The position numbers were made by a program, and so were the translations under genes. A DNA stretch of 64,000 nucleotides from Aminivibrio pyruvatiphilus. GTDB lineage: Bacteria; Synergistota; Synergistia; Synergistales; Aminobacteriaceae. Of the stretch, positions 41,620 through 50,415 are shown in pieces; position 1 is the first letter of the stretch, and every line of letters starts with the position of its first letter. The notes beneath the pieces were generated by a model, which did no database searches, was not told the origin of the DNA, and saw only the letters and a program-made list of their open reading frames with translations. The stretch spans positions 62,001 through 126,000 of the forward strand of contig NZ_SORI01000007.1 of NCBI RefSeq assembly GCF_004366815.1, written 5' to 3'.

Positions 41620-43266
41620 ATGTTTTGTTACCAGTGTGAACAGACGGCAAAGGGAACCGGATGCACCGCGTTCGGAGTCTGCGGCAAGAGCCCCGAGGTG
41701 GCGGACCTTCAGGATCTTCTGATTTATCTCGCCAAGGGAGTTTCCATGTACGCCCACCGGGCAAGGCAGCTCGGCGCTGTGGACAGGAACGTGGACGTCT
41801 TCGTCGTGGAAGCCCTCTTCACCACCATCACCAACGTGAACTTCGACGAAGCCCGCATGGAAGCCATGATCCGGAAGGCAGGAGAAGTCCGCGAGGCGGC
41901 GAAGAAACTCTACGAGGATGCCTGCAGGAAAGCCGGGAAGACCCCCGAGACCCTCGGCGGCCCGGCGGTCTTCCCCGTGCCCTCCTCCAGGAGCGAGATG
42001 ATTAACGCCGGGGAGAAGGTCAACCCCGAGGCGGGCAGCGAGGTGCACGGAGAAGTGGTCCAGGGGCTGCGGGACCTTGTTCTGCTCGGCCTCAAGGGCA
42101 GCGCTGCCTACATGGACCATGCCAAGGTCCTCGGCTACGAAAAGGACGAGCTCTACGGATTCATCCACGAGAAGATGGACTTTCTCGCCGGCGAGTCCTT
42201 CACCGTTGACGGCCTCGTGGGCCAGGCCATGGATGCGGGCAAGTGGAACATCTCCGTCATGGAGCTCCTCGATGCGGCCAACACCGGCGTGTACGGCCAT
42301 CCGGAACCCACGAAGGCCCGGGTCACCGGCGTGAAGGGCAAGGCCATCCTCGTCTCCGGCCATGACCTCAAGGACCTCGATCTCCTCCTCCAGCAGACGG
42401 AAGGAAAGGGCATCAACATCTACACCCACGGTGAAATGCTTCCCTGCCTCGCCTATCCCGGGCTGAAGAAGTACAAACACCTCGTGGGGAACTACGGCAG
42501 CGCATGGCAGAACCAGCGGGAGGAGTTCGAAAAGTTCCCCGGCGCCATCCTCATGACCACCAACTGCATCCAGAAGCCCAAGGATTCCTACCTTGCCCGC
42601 ATCTTCACCACCGGGCTCGTGGCCTGGCCGGGCGCCACCCACATCGGTGACGGCAAGGACTTCTCCCCCGTGATCGAGGCCGCCCTCGCCGCCCCCGGCT
42701 TCGACGAGGATGAGGAACCCCACTTCATCAACGTGGGTTTTGCCCGGAACACCGTCATGTCCGTGGCCGGCAAGGTCATCGACCTCGTGAAGGCCGGAAA
42801 GCTCCGCCACTTCTTCCTCATCGGCGGCTGCGACGGCGCCAAGCCGGGACGGAGCTACTACACCGACTTCGCCACTTCCGTGCCGGACGACTGCGTGATC
42901 CTCACCCTGGCCTGCGGCAAGTACCGGTTCAACAAACTCGAGTTCGGCGACATCGACGGCATTCCCAGGCTCCTTGACGCCGGCCAGTGCAACGACGCCT
43001 ACTCTGCGGTGCGCATCGCCCTCGCCCTCGCCGACGCCTTCAAGACGGACATCAACGGACTGCCCCTGTCCCTGATCCTGTCCTGGTACGAGCAGAAGGC
43101 CGTCTGCATCCTCCTCTCCCTCCTGTACCTGGGAGTGAAAAACATGAGGATCGGACCCACCCTTCCCGCCTTCGTGAAGGAACCCGTCTTCAAGGTCCTC
43201 CAGGAGAAGTTCAACCTCCAGCCCGTCACCACGGTGGAGCAGGACCTGAAGGCAATCCTCGGCTAA
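41620..43266 (+). CDS. hcp: Hybrid-cluster protein (Hcp, hydroxylamine/NO reductase), class I
   Basis: 548 residues; start ATG 41620 (MFCYQCEQTAKGTGC) is preferred over 41611, since the ribosome site AAGGAGG (41602-41608) is too close to the earlier ATG. N-terminal [4Fe-4S] ligands C3, C6, C15 and C21 have the spacing of the class I proteins of strict anaerobes. Hybrid-cluster ligand regions are visible in order: YTHGEMLP, TTNCIQKP, IGGCDGA, LACGKYRFN and DAGQCNDAYS. Hcp reduces NO to N2O (and hydroxylamine in vitro), so the operon is a nitrosative-stress defence. A terminator follows at 43288. Confidence 0.96.
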   Translation: MFCYQCEQTAKGTGCTAFGVCGKSPEVADLQDLLIYLAKGVSMYAHRARQLGAVDRNVDVFVVEALFTTITNVNFDEARMEAMIRKAGEVREAAKKLYEDACRKAGKTPETLGGPAVFPVPSSRSEMINAGEKVNPEAGSEVHGEVVQGLRDLVLLGLKGSAAYMDHAKVLGYEKDELYGFIHEKMDFLAGESFTVDGLVGQAMDAGKWNISVMELLDAANTGVYGHPEPTKARVTGVKGKAILVSGHDLKDLDLLLQQTEGKGINIYTHGEMLPCLAYPGLKKYKHLVGNYGSAWQNQREEFEKFPGAILMTTNCIQKPKDSYLARIFTTGLVAWPGATHIGDGKDFSPVIEAALAAPGFDEDEEPHFINVGFARNTVMSVAGKVIDLVKAGKLRHFFLIGGCDGAKPGRSYYTDFATSVPDDCVILTLACGKYRFNKLEFGDIDGIPRLLDAGQCNDAYSAVRIALALADAFKTDINGLPLSLILSWYEQKAVCILLSLLYLGVKNMRIGPTLPAFVKEPVFKVLQEKFNLQPVTTVEQDLKAILG

Positions 43267-43287
43267 ACGGCCCCGAAGAAACAAACA

Positions 43288-43325
43288 AGCAGGGAAAAGG
43301 CTTTGCGCCTTTTTCCTGCTTTTAT
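43288..43325 (+). terminator. Intrinsic terminator of the Rrf2-ferredoxin-hcp operon
   Basis: 14-bp stem (43288-43301 with 43307-43320, one G-U pair) followed by a T-rich run. 21 bases past the hcp stop. Confidence 0.85.
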
Positions 43326-43397
43326 TATTTTCCCCGGAAAATTTCGGTCCGCCTCAGGGAAAATGAGCAGGATTTTACAGCCTCACCTTTTCCGTAA

Positions 43398-43426
43398 TTG
43401 CCGAAGACTTGCCGAAAGGTTATAAT
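43398..43426 (+). promoter_or_regulatory. Candidate sigma-70 promoter for the first chemoreceptor gene
   Basis: TTGCCG (43398-43403), 17-base spacer, perfect TATAAT (43421-43426), 110 bases before the chemoreceptor start. No flagellar sigma-28-type motif was seen here. Confidence 0.55.
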
Positions 43427-43535
43427 AATTTTCCTGTTTGTTTGGTTTCACCACTCTGAAGGGGTCTCCCCAAAGGTCCCGGAGAGCGAAAGAATGGAAT
43501 CGATTTCCCTTACAGCATTCAAAGGAGGACTGAGA

Positions 43536-45311
43536 ATGAATTTCTTCAGTAACACGAGCACCAGGGGAAAAATCCTGGCGCTGGTCGCGGTGATGGCGTT
43601 TCTCCTCGTATCGGTGGGGTACATTGGATACCGTTTCACCACAAAGGGGGCTGAAGATACGAGATTTATGTACTACGACCGCCTCCTGCCGGTGGACTGG
43701 CTGAACAACACCGCCACCAACGCCACGGGCATCAAGGCTAACGTCTTCGCCCTCATGACTGCGGCGGACGAGACCGTCAGGAAAAACCTCAACGACGAAA
43801 TATCCGAGTTCGTCCGCCGGAACGACCGCAATCTGGAACAGATCGGCCGCCTGGAACTGGAAACGGCTGACCGGGAGAACCTCTCAAGGATTCTGGCGGC
43901 CCTGGAGGTCTGGCGCAGGGAATGGGGGCATACCCGCACCCTTATCGGGGAGAACAAAAGGGAAGAGGCTCTGGACTATTTCCTGAAAAACGGCCTTGCC
44001 GCAATTTCGGCCTTCCAGGGGGAGATTCAGAAACTGCTTGACCGCTACCATTCCCTCGGGGAGAAAGCCTACCGGGAAACTGCGGACGATGCTGCTGCGG
44101 CCATCAGCCTCATCCTCGGGATCTCGGCAGGGGCCGTGATTTTTGCCGTGCTCCTGGGGCTGTTCATCGCCTCCCGCATCGCGGGGCCCCTCAACCGTCT
44201 CCGGGCGGGGGTCGAGAAGTTCGCCGGCGGAGATCTCACCGTGCATTTCGAGGCAAGGACGAAGGACGAAATCGGCCGCATGGGGGCGTCTCTCGAGGAG
44301 ATGGCAGAAACGCTTCGGGACTCTATGAAATCCATCGCCGCAGCGGCAGACCGCCTCGGGAACAACGCCGAGGACTTTTCGGCCATCGCCGAGGAGTCCA
44401 ACGCCGGGGTGGAGGAATCCAGGGCAGGGGTTGACGACGTCTCCTCCCAGATGGACAGCCTTGCTGCCGCCAGTGAAGAGATCAATGCCTCCGTGGAGGA
44501 AGTGGCGAGCGGCGCCCAGTCCTCCGCCCAGAAGAGCACCGAGATGGCCACGGAAGTGGAACACGCCCGCATGGCGGGGGAAGAGGGAATGAAGGCCGTC
44601 AACCAGGTGGTGTCCAGCGTGGCCGGAGTGGCGTCTGAATCGGAGCAGGCGGCGAAGGAAGTGAAGAGCCTCGGCGACCGTGCCCGGGAGATCCAGAGCT
44701 TCGTCTCCCGGATCGGCGGCATCGCCGACCAGACCAACCTGCTGGCCCTGAACGCGGCCATCGAGGCGGCCCGGGCCGGAGAGGCCGGACGGGGATTCGC
44801 CGTGGTGGCGGAGGAAGTGCGGAAGCTCGCCGAGGAGAGCAACGAGGCGGCGAAGAAGATCGCGGAGCTTGCGGGAGTCATCACCAAGGATCTGGACAGA
44901 GTGGTTGCAACGTCTGAAAAGAGCGCGAAGAACTCTCATACCTCGGCGGGACTCGCCGAGGGGACCCGGGAGACCATAGGGAAGATGATGGAGGCGCTGT
45001 CGCTCATTTCATCGGCGACCCAGGATCTTGCGGCGGTTTCCCAGGAACAGGCGGCGTCGAGCGAGGAGATCGCCGGGGCGGTTCAGAACATAGTGTCCAG
45101 AGTGAGCGCCGCGGCTGCGTCTTCGGACATTGTCCGGGACCAGATGGGTGAAGTGGCCGCATCGGCGGAGCGGGTGGCTCAGGGTTCCGAGGATCTTGCG
45201 AAACTGTCGGTGGAACTGCGGAAGCTGGTAGAGCGTTTCCGGTTCGACCACGGAACGGAGAGCCGGGGGCTGGTCCCCGCTGCACACAAGCCTGTCCGCG
45301 GGAAAAAATAA
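43536..45311 (+). CDS. Methyl-accepting chemotaxis protein, 4HB sensor (tandem copy 1)
   Basis: Transmembrane chemoreceptor, 591 residues, ATG 43536 with AAAGGAGG. TM1 about residues 13-32, helical 4HB-type periplasmic domain to about 190 ([23 protein letters not shown]), TM2 about 190-212, HAMP ([20 protein letters not shown]), then a long cytoplasmic helical bundle with the hairpin tip [18 protein letters not shown] that binds CheA/CheW, and methylation helices. The cytoplasmic half is nearly identical to the receptor at 45734, down to the tail [13 protein letters not shown], whereas the sensor domains differ. The C-terminus lacks a CheR-tether pentapeptide. No che genes are in the window. 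The ligand is unknown. Confidence 0.93.
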   Translation: MNFFSNTSTRGKILALVAVMAFLLVSVGYIGYRFTTKGAEDTRFMYYDRLLPVDWLNNTATNATGIKANVFALMTAADETVRKNLNDEISEFVRRNDRNLEQIGRLELETADRENLSRILAALEVWRREWGHTRTLIGENKREEALDYFLKNGLAAISAFQGEIQKLLDRYHSLGEKAYRETADDAAAAISLILGISAGAVIFAVLLGLFIASRIAGPLNRLRAGVEKFAGGDLTVHFEARTKDEIGRMGASLEEMAETLRDSMKSIAAAADRLGNNAEDFSAIAEESNAGVEESRAGVDDVSSQMDSLAAASEEINASVEEVASGAQSSAQKSTEMATEVEHARMAGEEGMKAVNQVVSSVAGVASESEQAAKEVKSLGDRAREIQSFVSRIGGIADQTNLLALNAAIEAARAGEAGRGFAVVAEEVRKLAEESNEAAKKIAELAGVITKDLDRVVATSEKSAKNSHTSAGLAEGTRETIGKMMEALSLISSATQDLAAVSQEQAASSEEIAGAVQNIVSRVSAAAASSDIVRDQMGEVAASAERVAQGSEDLAKLSVELRKLVERFRFDHGTESRGLVPAAHKPVRGKK

Positions 45312-45338
45312 CCGTCCCCCTGCGTGAGAATTAAGAGA

Positions 45339-45375
45339 CTGAGGCGGAGATTCTTTCCGCCTCAGTTTCTTTTTG
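45339..45375 (+). terminator. Intrinsic terminator after chemoreceptor copy 1
   Basis: 10-bp perfect stem CTGAGGCGGA (45339-45348) with its complement (45356-45365), then a T-rich run. The same element follows copy 2 at 47537-47575. Confidence 0.9.
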
Positions 45376-45403
45376 CAGGGAACCGGCGGTCCTCTTCTCC
45401 TGA
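45362..45403 (-). pseudogene. Relic of the 3' end of the diguanylate cyclase gene
   Basis: Reads on the minus strand as SGEEDRRFPAKRN plus stop. The intact diguanylate cyclase gene at 47562 ends SGEEDRRFPAKRG plus stop in the equivalent place after chemoreceptor copy 2. Homology starts inside the shared terminator and ends abruptly at 45400. It marks the boundary of the duplication that produced the second chemoreceptor. The rest of 45404-45733 holds no gene that I can recognise, only the leader and ribosome site of the next receptor. Confidence 0.75.
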
Positions 45404-45733
45404 TCCCGACAATGAAGTGTTCATCGGGATTCAGGGAATCAGGAAGCCGGAAATCGACACCGAAGAGGCGTGGGAGCCGGCGGTCCTGTCTCCGGTTCAC
45501 CTTTTTTCTGTTCCTTTATCAAACTCACCGGCATATTTCCATGAAGAAAAAACTTTTTGAGAGCTTTTCCATTTTTAGGAGTTGCCGGAGAGAAGACTGC
45601 AGGTGTAAAATGAATCCGAATTTTCAAGTGTTCCGTGTTTTTATTCCCTGAAATACCACCTCATAAACCCCGAGAATCACGGAGCTTCACAGGATATGCA
45701 AGAATGCACCGCATCCAAAGGAGGACGAAAGAG

Positions 45734-47509
45734 ATGAGCAGTTTCGGAAACATGAACACCAGGAGCAAAATCCTGGCGCTGGTGGCGGTGATGGCGGTGC
45801 TTCTCGGTTCGGTAGGGTACATAGGGTACGTTTCCGAGAAAGAGGCGGTGGAGGATATGGGGGTACTCTACGCTGACTCCCTCGTCCCCATCGCCCTGGT
45901 CTACGACAGCCTCGTCCACGGCAGGGCCATCCAGGCGAACCTCTACGCCCTCATGCTCACCACCGACGAAAAGGAGAACCAGGCACTGCTCGCCGACAAT
46001 CAGAGGCGCAGGGACACGGTGGACAGCAATATCGCCGCCTACGAAAAAACCAACCTCACGGATTTTGAAAAAGAACACCTTCCGAAGGCGAAGGAGTTTC
46101 TGATGCAATACCGCCCTCTTCTCGCAAAAGCCACGGAACTGGCAGTAGCGAACAAAAACGCTGAAGCCTACGAACTCTTCAAAACCCAGGCCCTTCCGGT
46201 CTTCGCCAAGTACCAGGCGGAGATGCGGGCCCTGGGGGAGTTCAACAGAAAGAACGCGGAGGAGGTCTTCAGGGAGAATCAGCGGCAAGCCCAGCTGGCC
46301 CTTCGCCTCATCCTCTGGATCTCCATCGGCGCTGTTATCCTTGCCGTACTTTTAGGCCTCTTCATAGCCTCCCGGATCGCGGGGCCCCTCAACCGTCTCC
46401 GGGCAGGGGTAGAGCAGTTCGCCGGCGGCAACCTCACGGTTGCCTTCGAGGCGAAAACAAAGGACGAAATCGGCCGTATGGGCGCAGCCCTTGAGGAAAT
46501 GGGGGAAAAGCTCCGGGACTCCATGAAGGCCATCGCCGCGGCCGCCGAGCGCCTGGGAAGCAACTCCGAGGAGTTCTCCGCCCTCGCGGAGGAATCCAAC
46601 GCCGGGGTGGAGGAATCCAGGGCCGGTGTGGACGACGTCACTTCCCAGATGGAAAGCCTGGCCGCAGCAAGCCAGGAAATCAACGCCTCCGTGGAGGAAG
46701 TGGCCAGCGGCGCCCAGTCCTCCGCCCAGAAGAGCACCGAGATGGCCACAGAAGTGGAGCACGCCCGCATGGCGGGGGAAGAGGGCATGAAGGCCGTCAA
46801 CCAGGTGGTGTCGAGCGTGGCCGGAGTGGCCTCCGAATCGGAGCAGGCGGCGAAGGAAGTGAAGAGCCTCGGCGACCGTGCCCGGGAGATCCAGAGCTTC
46901 GTGTCCCAGATCGGCGGCATCGCCGACCAGACCAACCTTCTGGCCCTGAACGCCGCCATCGAAGCGGCCCGGGCCGGAGAGGCCGGACGGGGGTTCGCCG
47001 TGGTGGCGGAAGAAGTGCGGAAGCTCGCCGAGGAGAGCAACGAGGCGGCGAAGAAGATCGCGGAGCTTGCGGGGATGATTACAAAGGATCTGGACCAGGT
47101 GGTCTCCGCGGCGGAAAAGAGCGCGAAGAACTCCCACGCCTCGGCGGGGCTTGCCGAGGGAACCCGGAAGACCATAGGGAAGATGATGGAGGCGCTGTCG
47201 AAGATATCGTCAGCCACCCAGGACCTTGCGGCTGTCTCGGAGGAACAGGCGGCGTCGAGCGAGGAGATCGCCGGGGCTGTGCAGAACATCGCGTCCCGTG
47301 TCAGCGCCGCCGCGGCTTCGTCTGACATGGTCCGGGGACAGATGGCGGAGGTTGCGACGTCGGCGGAACGGGTGGCCCAGGGGTCCGAAGAACTGGCAAA
47401 CCTTTCCATGGAGCTGCGCAAGCTGGTGGGGTACTTCCGGTTCGAGCACGAAGGGGAAAAACGGGGGCTGGTCCCCGCTGCACACAAGCCTGTCCGCGGG
47501 AAAAAATAA
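45734..47509 (+). CDS. Methyl-accepting chemotaxis protein, 4HB sensor (tandem copy 2)
   Basis: 591 residues, exactly the length of copy 1. ATG 45734 ([20 protein letters not shown]) follows CAAAGGAGGACGAAAGAG. TM1 about 13-31; periplasmic 4HB domain with a different sequence ([20 protein letters not shown], ...[15 protein letters not shown]); TM2 about 190-212; [24 protein letters not shown]; signalling tip [18 protein letters not shown]; same terminal [13 protein letters not shown]. The stretch from HAMP to the terminator is a near copy of the first receptor. Converges on the diguanylate cyclase gene. Divergence limited to the sensor suggests duplication followed by change in ligand specificity, or recombination homogenising the signalling half. 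Confidence 0.93.
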   Translation: MSSFGNMNTRSKILALVAVMAVLLGSVGYIGYVSEKEAVEDMGVLYADSLVPIALVYDSLVHGRAIQANLYALMLTTDEKENQALLADNQRRRDTVDSNIAAYEKTNLTDFEKEHLPKAKEFLMQYRPLLAKATELAVANKNAEAYELFKTQALPVFAKYQAEMRALGEFNRKNAEEVFRENQRQAQLALRLILWISIGAVILAVLLGLFIASRIAGPLNRLRAGVEQFAGGNLTVAFEAKTKDEIGRMGAALEEMGEKLRDSMKAIAAAAERLGSNSEEFSALAEESNAGVEESRAGVDDVTSQMESLAAASQEINASVEEVASGAQSSAQKSTEMATEVEHARMAGEEGMKAVNQVVSSVAGVASESEQAAKEVKSLGDRAREIQSFVSQIGGIADQTNLLALNAAIEAARAGEAGRGFAVVAEEVRKLAEESNEAAKKIAELAGMITKDLDQVVSAAEKSAKNSHASAGLAEGTRKTIGKMMEALSKISSATQDLAAVSEEQAASSEEIAGAVQNIASRVSAAAASSDMVRGQMAEVATSAERVAQGSEELANLSMELRKLVGYFRFEHEGEKRGLVPAAHKPVRGKK

Positions 47510-47536
47510 CCGTCCCCCTGCGTGAGAAGTGAAAAA

Positions 47537-47575
47537 GGCTGAGGCGGAGATTCTTTCCGCCTCAGCCTCTTTTTG
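47537..47575. terminator. Shared terminator between chemoreceptor copy 2 and the convergent diguanylate cyclase
   Basis: 12-bp perfect stem GGCTGAGGCGGA (47537-47548) with its complement (47556-47567), then TCTTTTT. The stop codon of the minus-strand cyclase (47564-47562) is inside the right arm. The minus-strand side reads into AAAAA/TTTTTC, so it can serve both genes. Confidence 0.85.
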
Positions 47576-49010
47576 CAGGGAACCGGCGGTCCTCTTCTCC
47601 CGATGTCTCAGGAGAGAAGAAGCAGTAGGTGTTTCTCCCCCGGGACTTGGCCATGTACATTGCCAGGTCGGCGTTCTTCAGAAGGGATTTCGGGTCACGG
47701 CCGTCCCCGGGGAAGAGGCTGATGCCTATGGAGGGACTGATTCCCAGATCATTGCCGTCAATGTTGAATGTTTCGGACAGGGCAAGGATGATCTTTTCCG
47801 CCAGGCGGGAGGCGAAAGGAGCCGCGGGAAGGCCGGGAAGGACTATGATGAACTCGTCTCCTCCTATCCTTGCCACGGGGTCGGATTTCCTCACCTGCGC
47901 CCTCAGGCGGCCCGCGACCAGAACGAGGAGCCTGTCCCCCGTCTCATGCCCCAGCGTGTCATTGATGGTCTTGAAAAAGTCCAGGTCGATATAGAGAACG
48001 GCCAGCTCCTGTTTCTGAATCCCGGCCTCGGAGAGGAGCCTGTCCAGCCGTATGTCGAGAGAGCGCCTGTTGAGCAGGCCCGTCAGGGGATCTTTGTTCG
48101 CCATGGACCGGAGTTCCCGCTCCAGGGCCTTCCGGCGTTCGATGTCTTTCGCGAGAAGAGCGTTGCTCTCCTCCAGCTGCTCCGTCCTCATCCTGACCAC
48201 GGACTCGAGGTTTTCGTTCTGCTTCAGCAGTTCGGCCCTCGCCTCGAAGATTCGGCTGAGCAGCTGCTCAAGGGCTCCGTATACCCGGCCGATGTCGTCG
48301 GGGCCTTTTTTTGCCCTCAGCGAGGCAATCTGCGCCATCGACAGGCTGCCTATGGAATCCGCCGTCCTGACCAGTTCGGCGAGAGGCTCCTCCACAATTC
48401 GGCGGAACAGGCGATTCTGGATGATCAGGACGCCGGCAAGCATCAATATTCCTGCCGCGGCAAGCCTGAAGACGGAGCGAAGGGTGTTGCGGAGGATGGC
48501 CCCGCGGTTGACGGACACCGCTGCAAAACCGAAGAGGGTATTATCAGTCCCCGTGATGGCATGCAGGACAACTTGCTCCATTGTGCCCTTCCCTTCCTGC
48601 AGGGTGCGGGTAACCTCGCCGCATGGAAGTTCCGGCGGAACGCCGTACCCGGCCTCACTTCCGTAGAGCAGGCGGCACTGCGTGTCATAAACAGCCGCAC
48701 TCAGCAGCAGGGGGTTGTTCGCCGTGGTGCCTTCGCAGACTTCGTCAAAGGCCAGAAAATCAGTTAGGCTGAGTCCCATCCGCAGAAGCTGCCCGGCCTT
48801 GCCGGCCAGTTCCGCCGCGGCGAGCCTTGCGTGGGATGCCCCATGTTCCTGGTGGAGCCGGTAATGTATCGCTCCGCCCCCGGCGATGATGAACAGGGCC
48901 ACCATGGCCGAGAACATCAGGGAGAGAAGGTTGAGTCTCCTGTGAATTCGCAGGGTACTGAGCAAACTCCAGCCGCCTTTCAGAAAGTCGCGGCGCGTCA
49001 GGCTGATCAT
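47562..49010 (-). CDS. Membrane-bound GGDEF diguanylate cyclase
   Basis: 482 residues. TM1 about 28-47 (LLSLMFSAMVALFIIAGGG), periplasmic region to about 160 with two cysteines, TM2 about 180-198, a HAMP-like and coiled-coil segment (EARAELLKQNENLESVVRM), then a GGDEF domain. The active-site motif GGDEF is intact at 383-387, and RKSD lies five residues upstream, the position of the product-inhibition I-site. It should therefore make c-di-GMP and be feedback-regulated. Its ATG overlaps the stop of the upstream periplasmic binding protein by 4 bases (ATGA at 49010-49007), so the two are a coupled pair. Its C-terminal codons lie within the duplicated terminator region. Confidence 0.93.
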   Translation of the reverse strand: MISLTRRDFLKGGWSLLSTLRIHRRLNLLSLMFSAMVALFIIAGGGAIHYRLHQEHGASHARLAAAELAGKAGQLLRMGLSLTDFLAFDEVCEGTTANNPLLLSAAVYDTQCRLLYGSEAGYGVPPELPCGEVTRTLQEGKGTMEQVVLHAITGTDNTLFGFAAVSVNRGAILRNTLRSVFRLAAAGILMLAGVLIIQNRLFRRIVEEPLAELVRTADSIGSLSMAQIASLRAKKGPDDIGRVYGALEQLLSRIFEARAELLKQNENLESVVRMRTEQLEESNALLAKDIERRKALERELRSMANKDPLTGLLNRRSLDIRLDRLLSEAGIQKQELAVLYIDLDFFKTINDTLGHETGDRLLVLVAGRLRAQVRKSDPVARIGGDEFIIVLPGLPAAPFASRLAEKIILALSETFNIDGNDLGISPSIGISLFPGDGRDPKSLLKNADLAMYMAKSRGRNTYCFFSPETSGEEDRRFPAKRG

Positions 49011-50062
49011 TGATCCCAGGAAAAACCGGACAGCACCGTCGAGCCGAGCAGCAGGCCGGAACGGATCCTGATGCCGAGTTTTTTTGCCCTGGCAAGGGAG
49101 ATCATCGGCCGTCCCTTTGACGATGCTTCCGGGGGAATGTCCGAAGGGGGGATTTTTTCGAGAAGAATCCTCCTGGCCATTCGTCCGGCAGCAAGTCCCT
49201 GCTCCGTTCCGCTCACGGTGAGGGCGCAGAGGGTACCCCGCTCCACCCTGGTATCCCAGAAGGAGAAATCCGGCAGGCTGCTGTTTTCCGTCACCCAGCG
49301 CAGCACCGTTTCGTAGTCGGTGAAGCCTCCCCCGTCCGCGGCAAAGCGAAAAATACCAAGGAGTCCTACGGCGTCAACGGTTTGTTCGAGGCGGCTCATG
49401 ACAGTCTTGAATTCCTCGAAGCTTTCGGGCTGAATCCATTCGACCGATTCCAGTCCGAGATCCTCACAGGCGGCGACGGATTCCCCGATGCGCTGCCGGA
49501 CACCTTTCCAGGTCGGATCATCGTCGGTGACCACTGCGATCCGGCGTATTTCTCCGGGCCAGATTTCCCGGAGGAGCCGAAGGGTACCGGCGAAGTGTTC
49601 CCTTTCGAAGACGCCGGTGACATTGGGCGCACCGGAAAGGCCCAAATCTCCGGGAGTCTTGTTCACTCCCGAGAAGACGAAGGGGATGGGGCCATTGACG
49701 AAATGGACCGTGACCTCGGCCTGTGCGGCATCATCAGTGACGAAGACAAGGTGAGGTCCCCAGCCTTCGATAAGCTCACGGGCTCTCTGCGCAGCCGCTC
49801 CCACGGACTCGTCGGTCTGGTTTTTCACATCCATGTCCACGGTTCTGAATTCGGCGTCCACCCCGCCAAGACCGGCTTTGAAGCCGTCAGTCTGTTCCCG
49901 GACCCAGATCCAGTCCGAGCTGTAGCTGTTCACGATGAGGATGCGGAAAGGGGCGGCTGCCGAAAAAGCAGGCAGAGCCATCGCCAGGAGAAGGCCTGCC
50001 GTGAAGGATGTTATTGAAAATGAAAACAACCGTTTTAATGCCGGGCTGCTCAAAGAAGACAC
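49007..50062 (-). CDS. Periplasmic binding protein of the ABC_sub_bind (PF04392) type
   Basis: 351 residues, exported: signal segment SFTAGLLLAMALPAFSA then AAPFRILIVNSYSSDWIWV. The mature chain has the two-lobed type I fold of the ABC_sub_bind family (LVFVTDDAAQAEVTVHFV, IPFVFSGVNKTPGDLG, RIAVVTDDDPTWKGVRQRI, GTEQGLAAGRMARRIL). No permease or ATPase is nearby. Its stop overlaps the diguanylate cyclase start, suggesting that it delivers a ligand signal to the cyclase's periplasmic domain. The GTG start at 50062 is the outermost possibility and has no clear ribosome site; a TTG a few codons in is possible. Confidence 0.8.
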   Translation of the reverse strand: MSSLSSPALKRLFSFSITSFTAGLLLAMALPAFSAAAPFRILIVNSYSSDWIWVREQTDGFKAGLGGVDAEFRTVDMDVKNQTDESVGAAAQRARELIEGWGPHLVFVTDDAAQAEVTVHFVNGPIPFVFSGVNKTPGDLGLSGAPNVTGVFEREHFAGTLRLLREIWPGEIRRIAVVTDDDPTWKGVRQRIGESVAACEDLGLESVEWIQPESFEEFKTVMSRLEQTVDAVGLLGIFRFAADGGGFTDYETVLRWVTENSSLPDFSFWDTRVERGTLCALTVSGTEQGLAAGRMARRILLEKIPPSDIPPEASSKGRPMISLARAKKLGIRIRSGLLLGSTVLSGFSWDQ

Positions 50063-50415
50063 CAGAAGAAACGGGAATATACATAATGTAAAATTTCTGA
50101 CCGCATATCAAAAACTCCCGAAAACAAAGCTGAATTTATATAGCGAATATTTAAATTACTCCTGACAAATTGCTCCCGAAAAAGATAGCACTTTTTTCCG
50201 CAAAAATAAAGAGGGAGCTGATGCTCCCTCTGTAAAAGGGTGCCGGCTGCTTTCCCGGTCCGGAACGCTCGCCGGGCACGGGTGCTCGGACCTGCAAAAG
50301 ATCCCCTCCCCTGAGGATAAAGGGAAAAAAGCCGGAGTTGGCAAATCACTCCAGCTCCGGTTTTTTATTCTGTCCGTGAAACCGGATCTGCCGCTTTGAG
50401 CGGGTCGGGAATGAT
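50063..50415 (-). terminator. Intergenic region with two minus-strand terminators
   Basis: 353 bases without a recognisable gene. Terminator A: stem AGAGGGAGC (50209-50217 region) with GCTCCCTCT (to 50229), TGAT loop, followed on the minus strand by TTATTTTT. Terminator B, just past the glutamate synthase stop: CCGGAGTTGG (50332-50341) with CCAGCTCCGG (50351-50360), followed on the minus strand by TTTTTT. The 100 bases between them are GC-rich and contain a GGTCCG (50258-50263) with CGGACC (50287-50292) pair. The part 50063-50207 is AT-rich and should carry the promoter of the binding-protein gene. Confidence 0.75.

Noticed and set aside
43536-47510. Direct repeats that could suggest an integrated element or CRISPR-like array
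   Set aside because: The repetition is explained by two paralogous chemoreceptor genes and their shared terminators.
48940-49010. Twin-arginine-like motif TRRDFLKGG at the start of the GGDEF protein
   Set aside because: No hydrophobic region follows at the right distance, and the next segment is again basic (RIHRR) before an ordinary TM helix, so Tat export is not supported.
50230-50330. Signal recognition particle RNA, because GGAAAGCAGCC resembles its apical loop
   Set aside because: The flanking CAGGTCCGGAAGG core and the expected stem are missing, so the resemblance is local.
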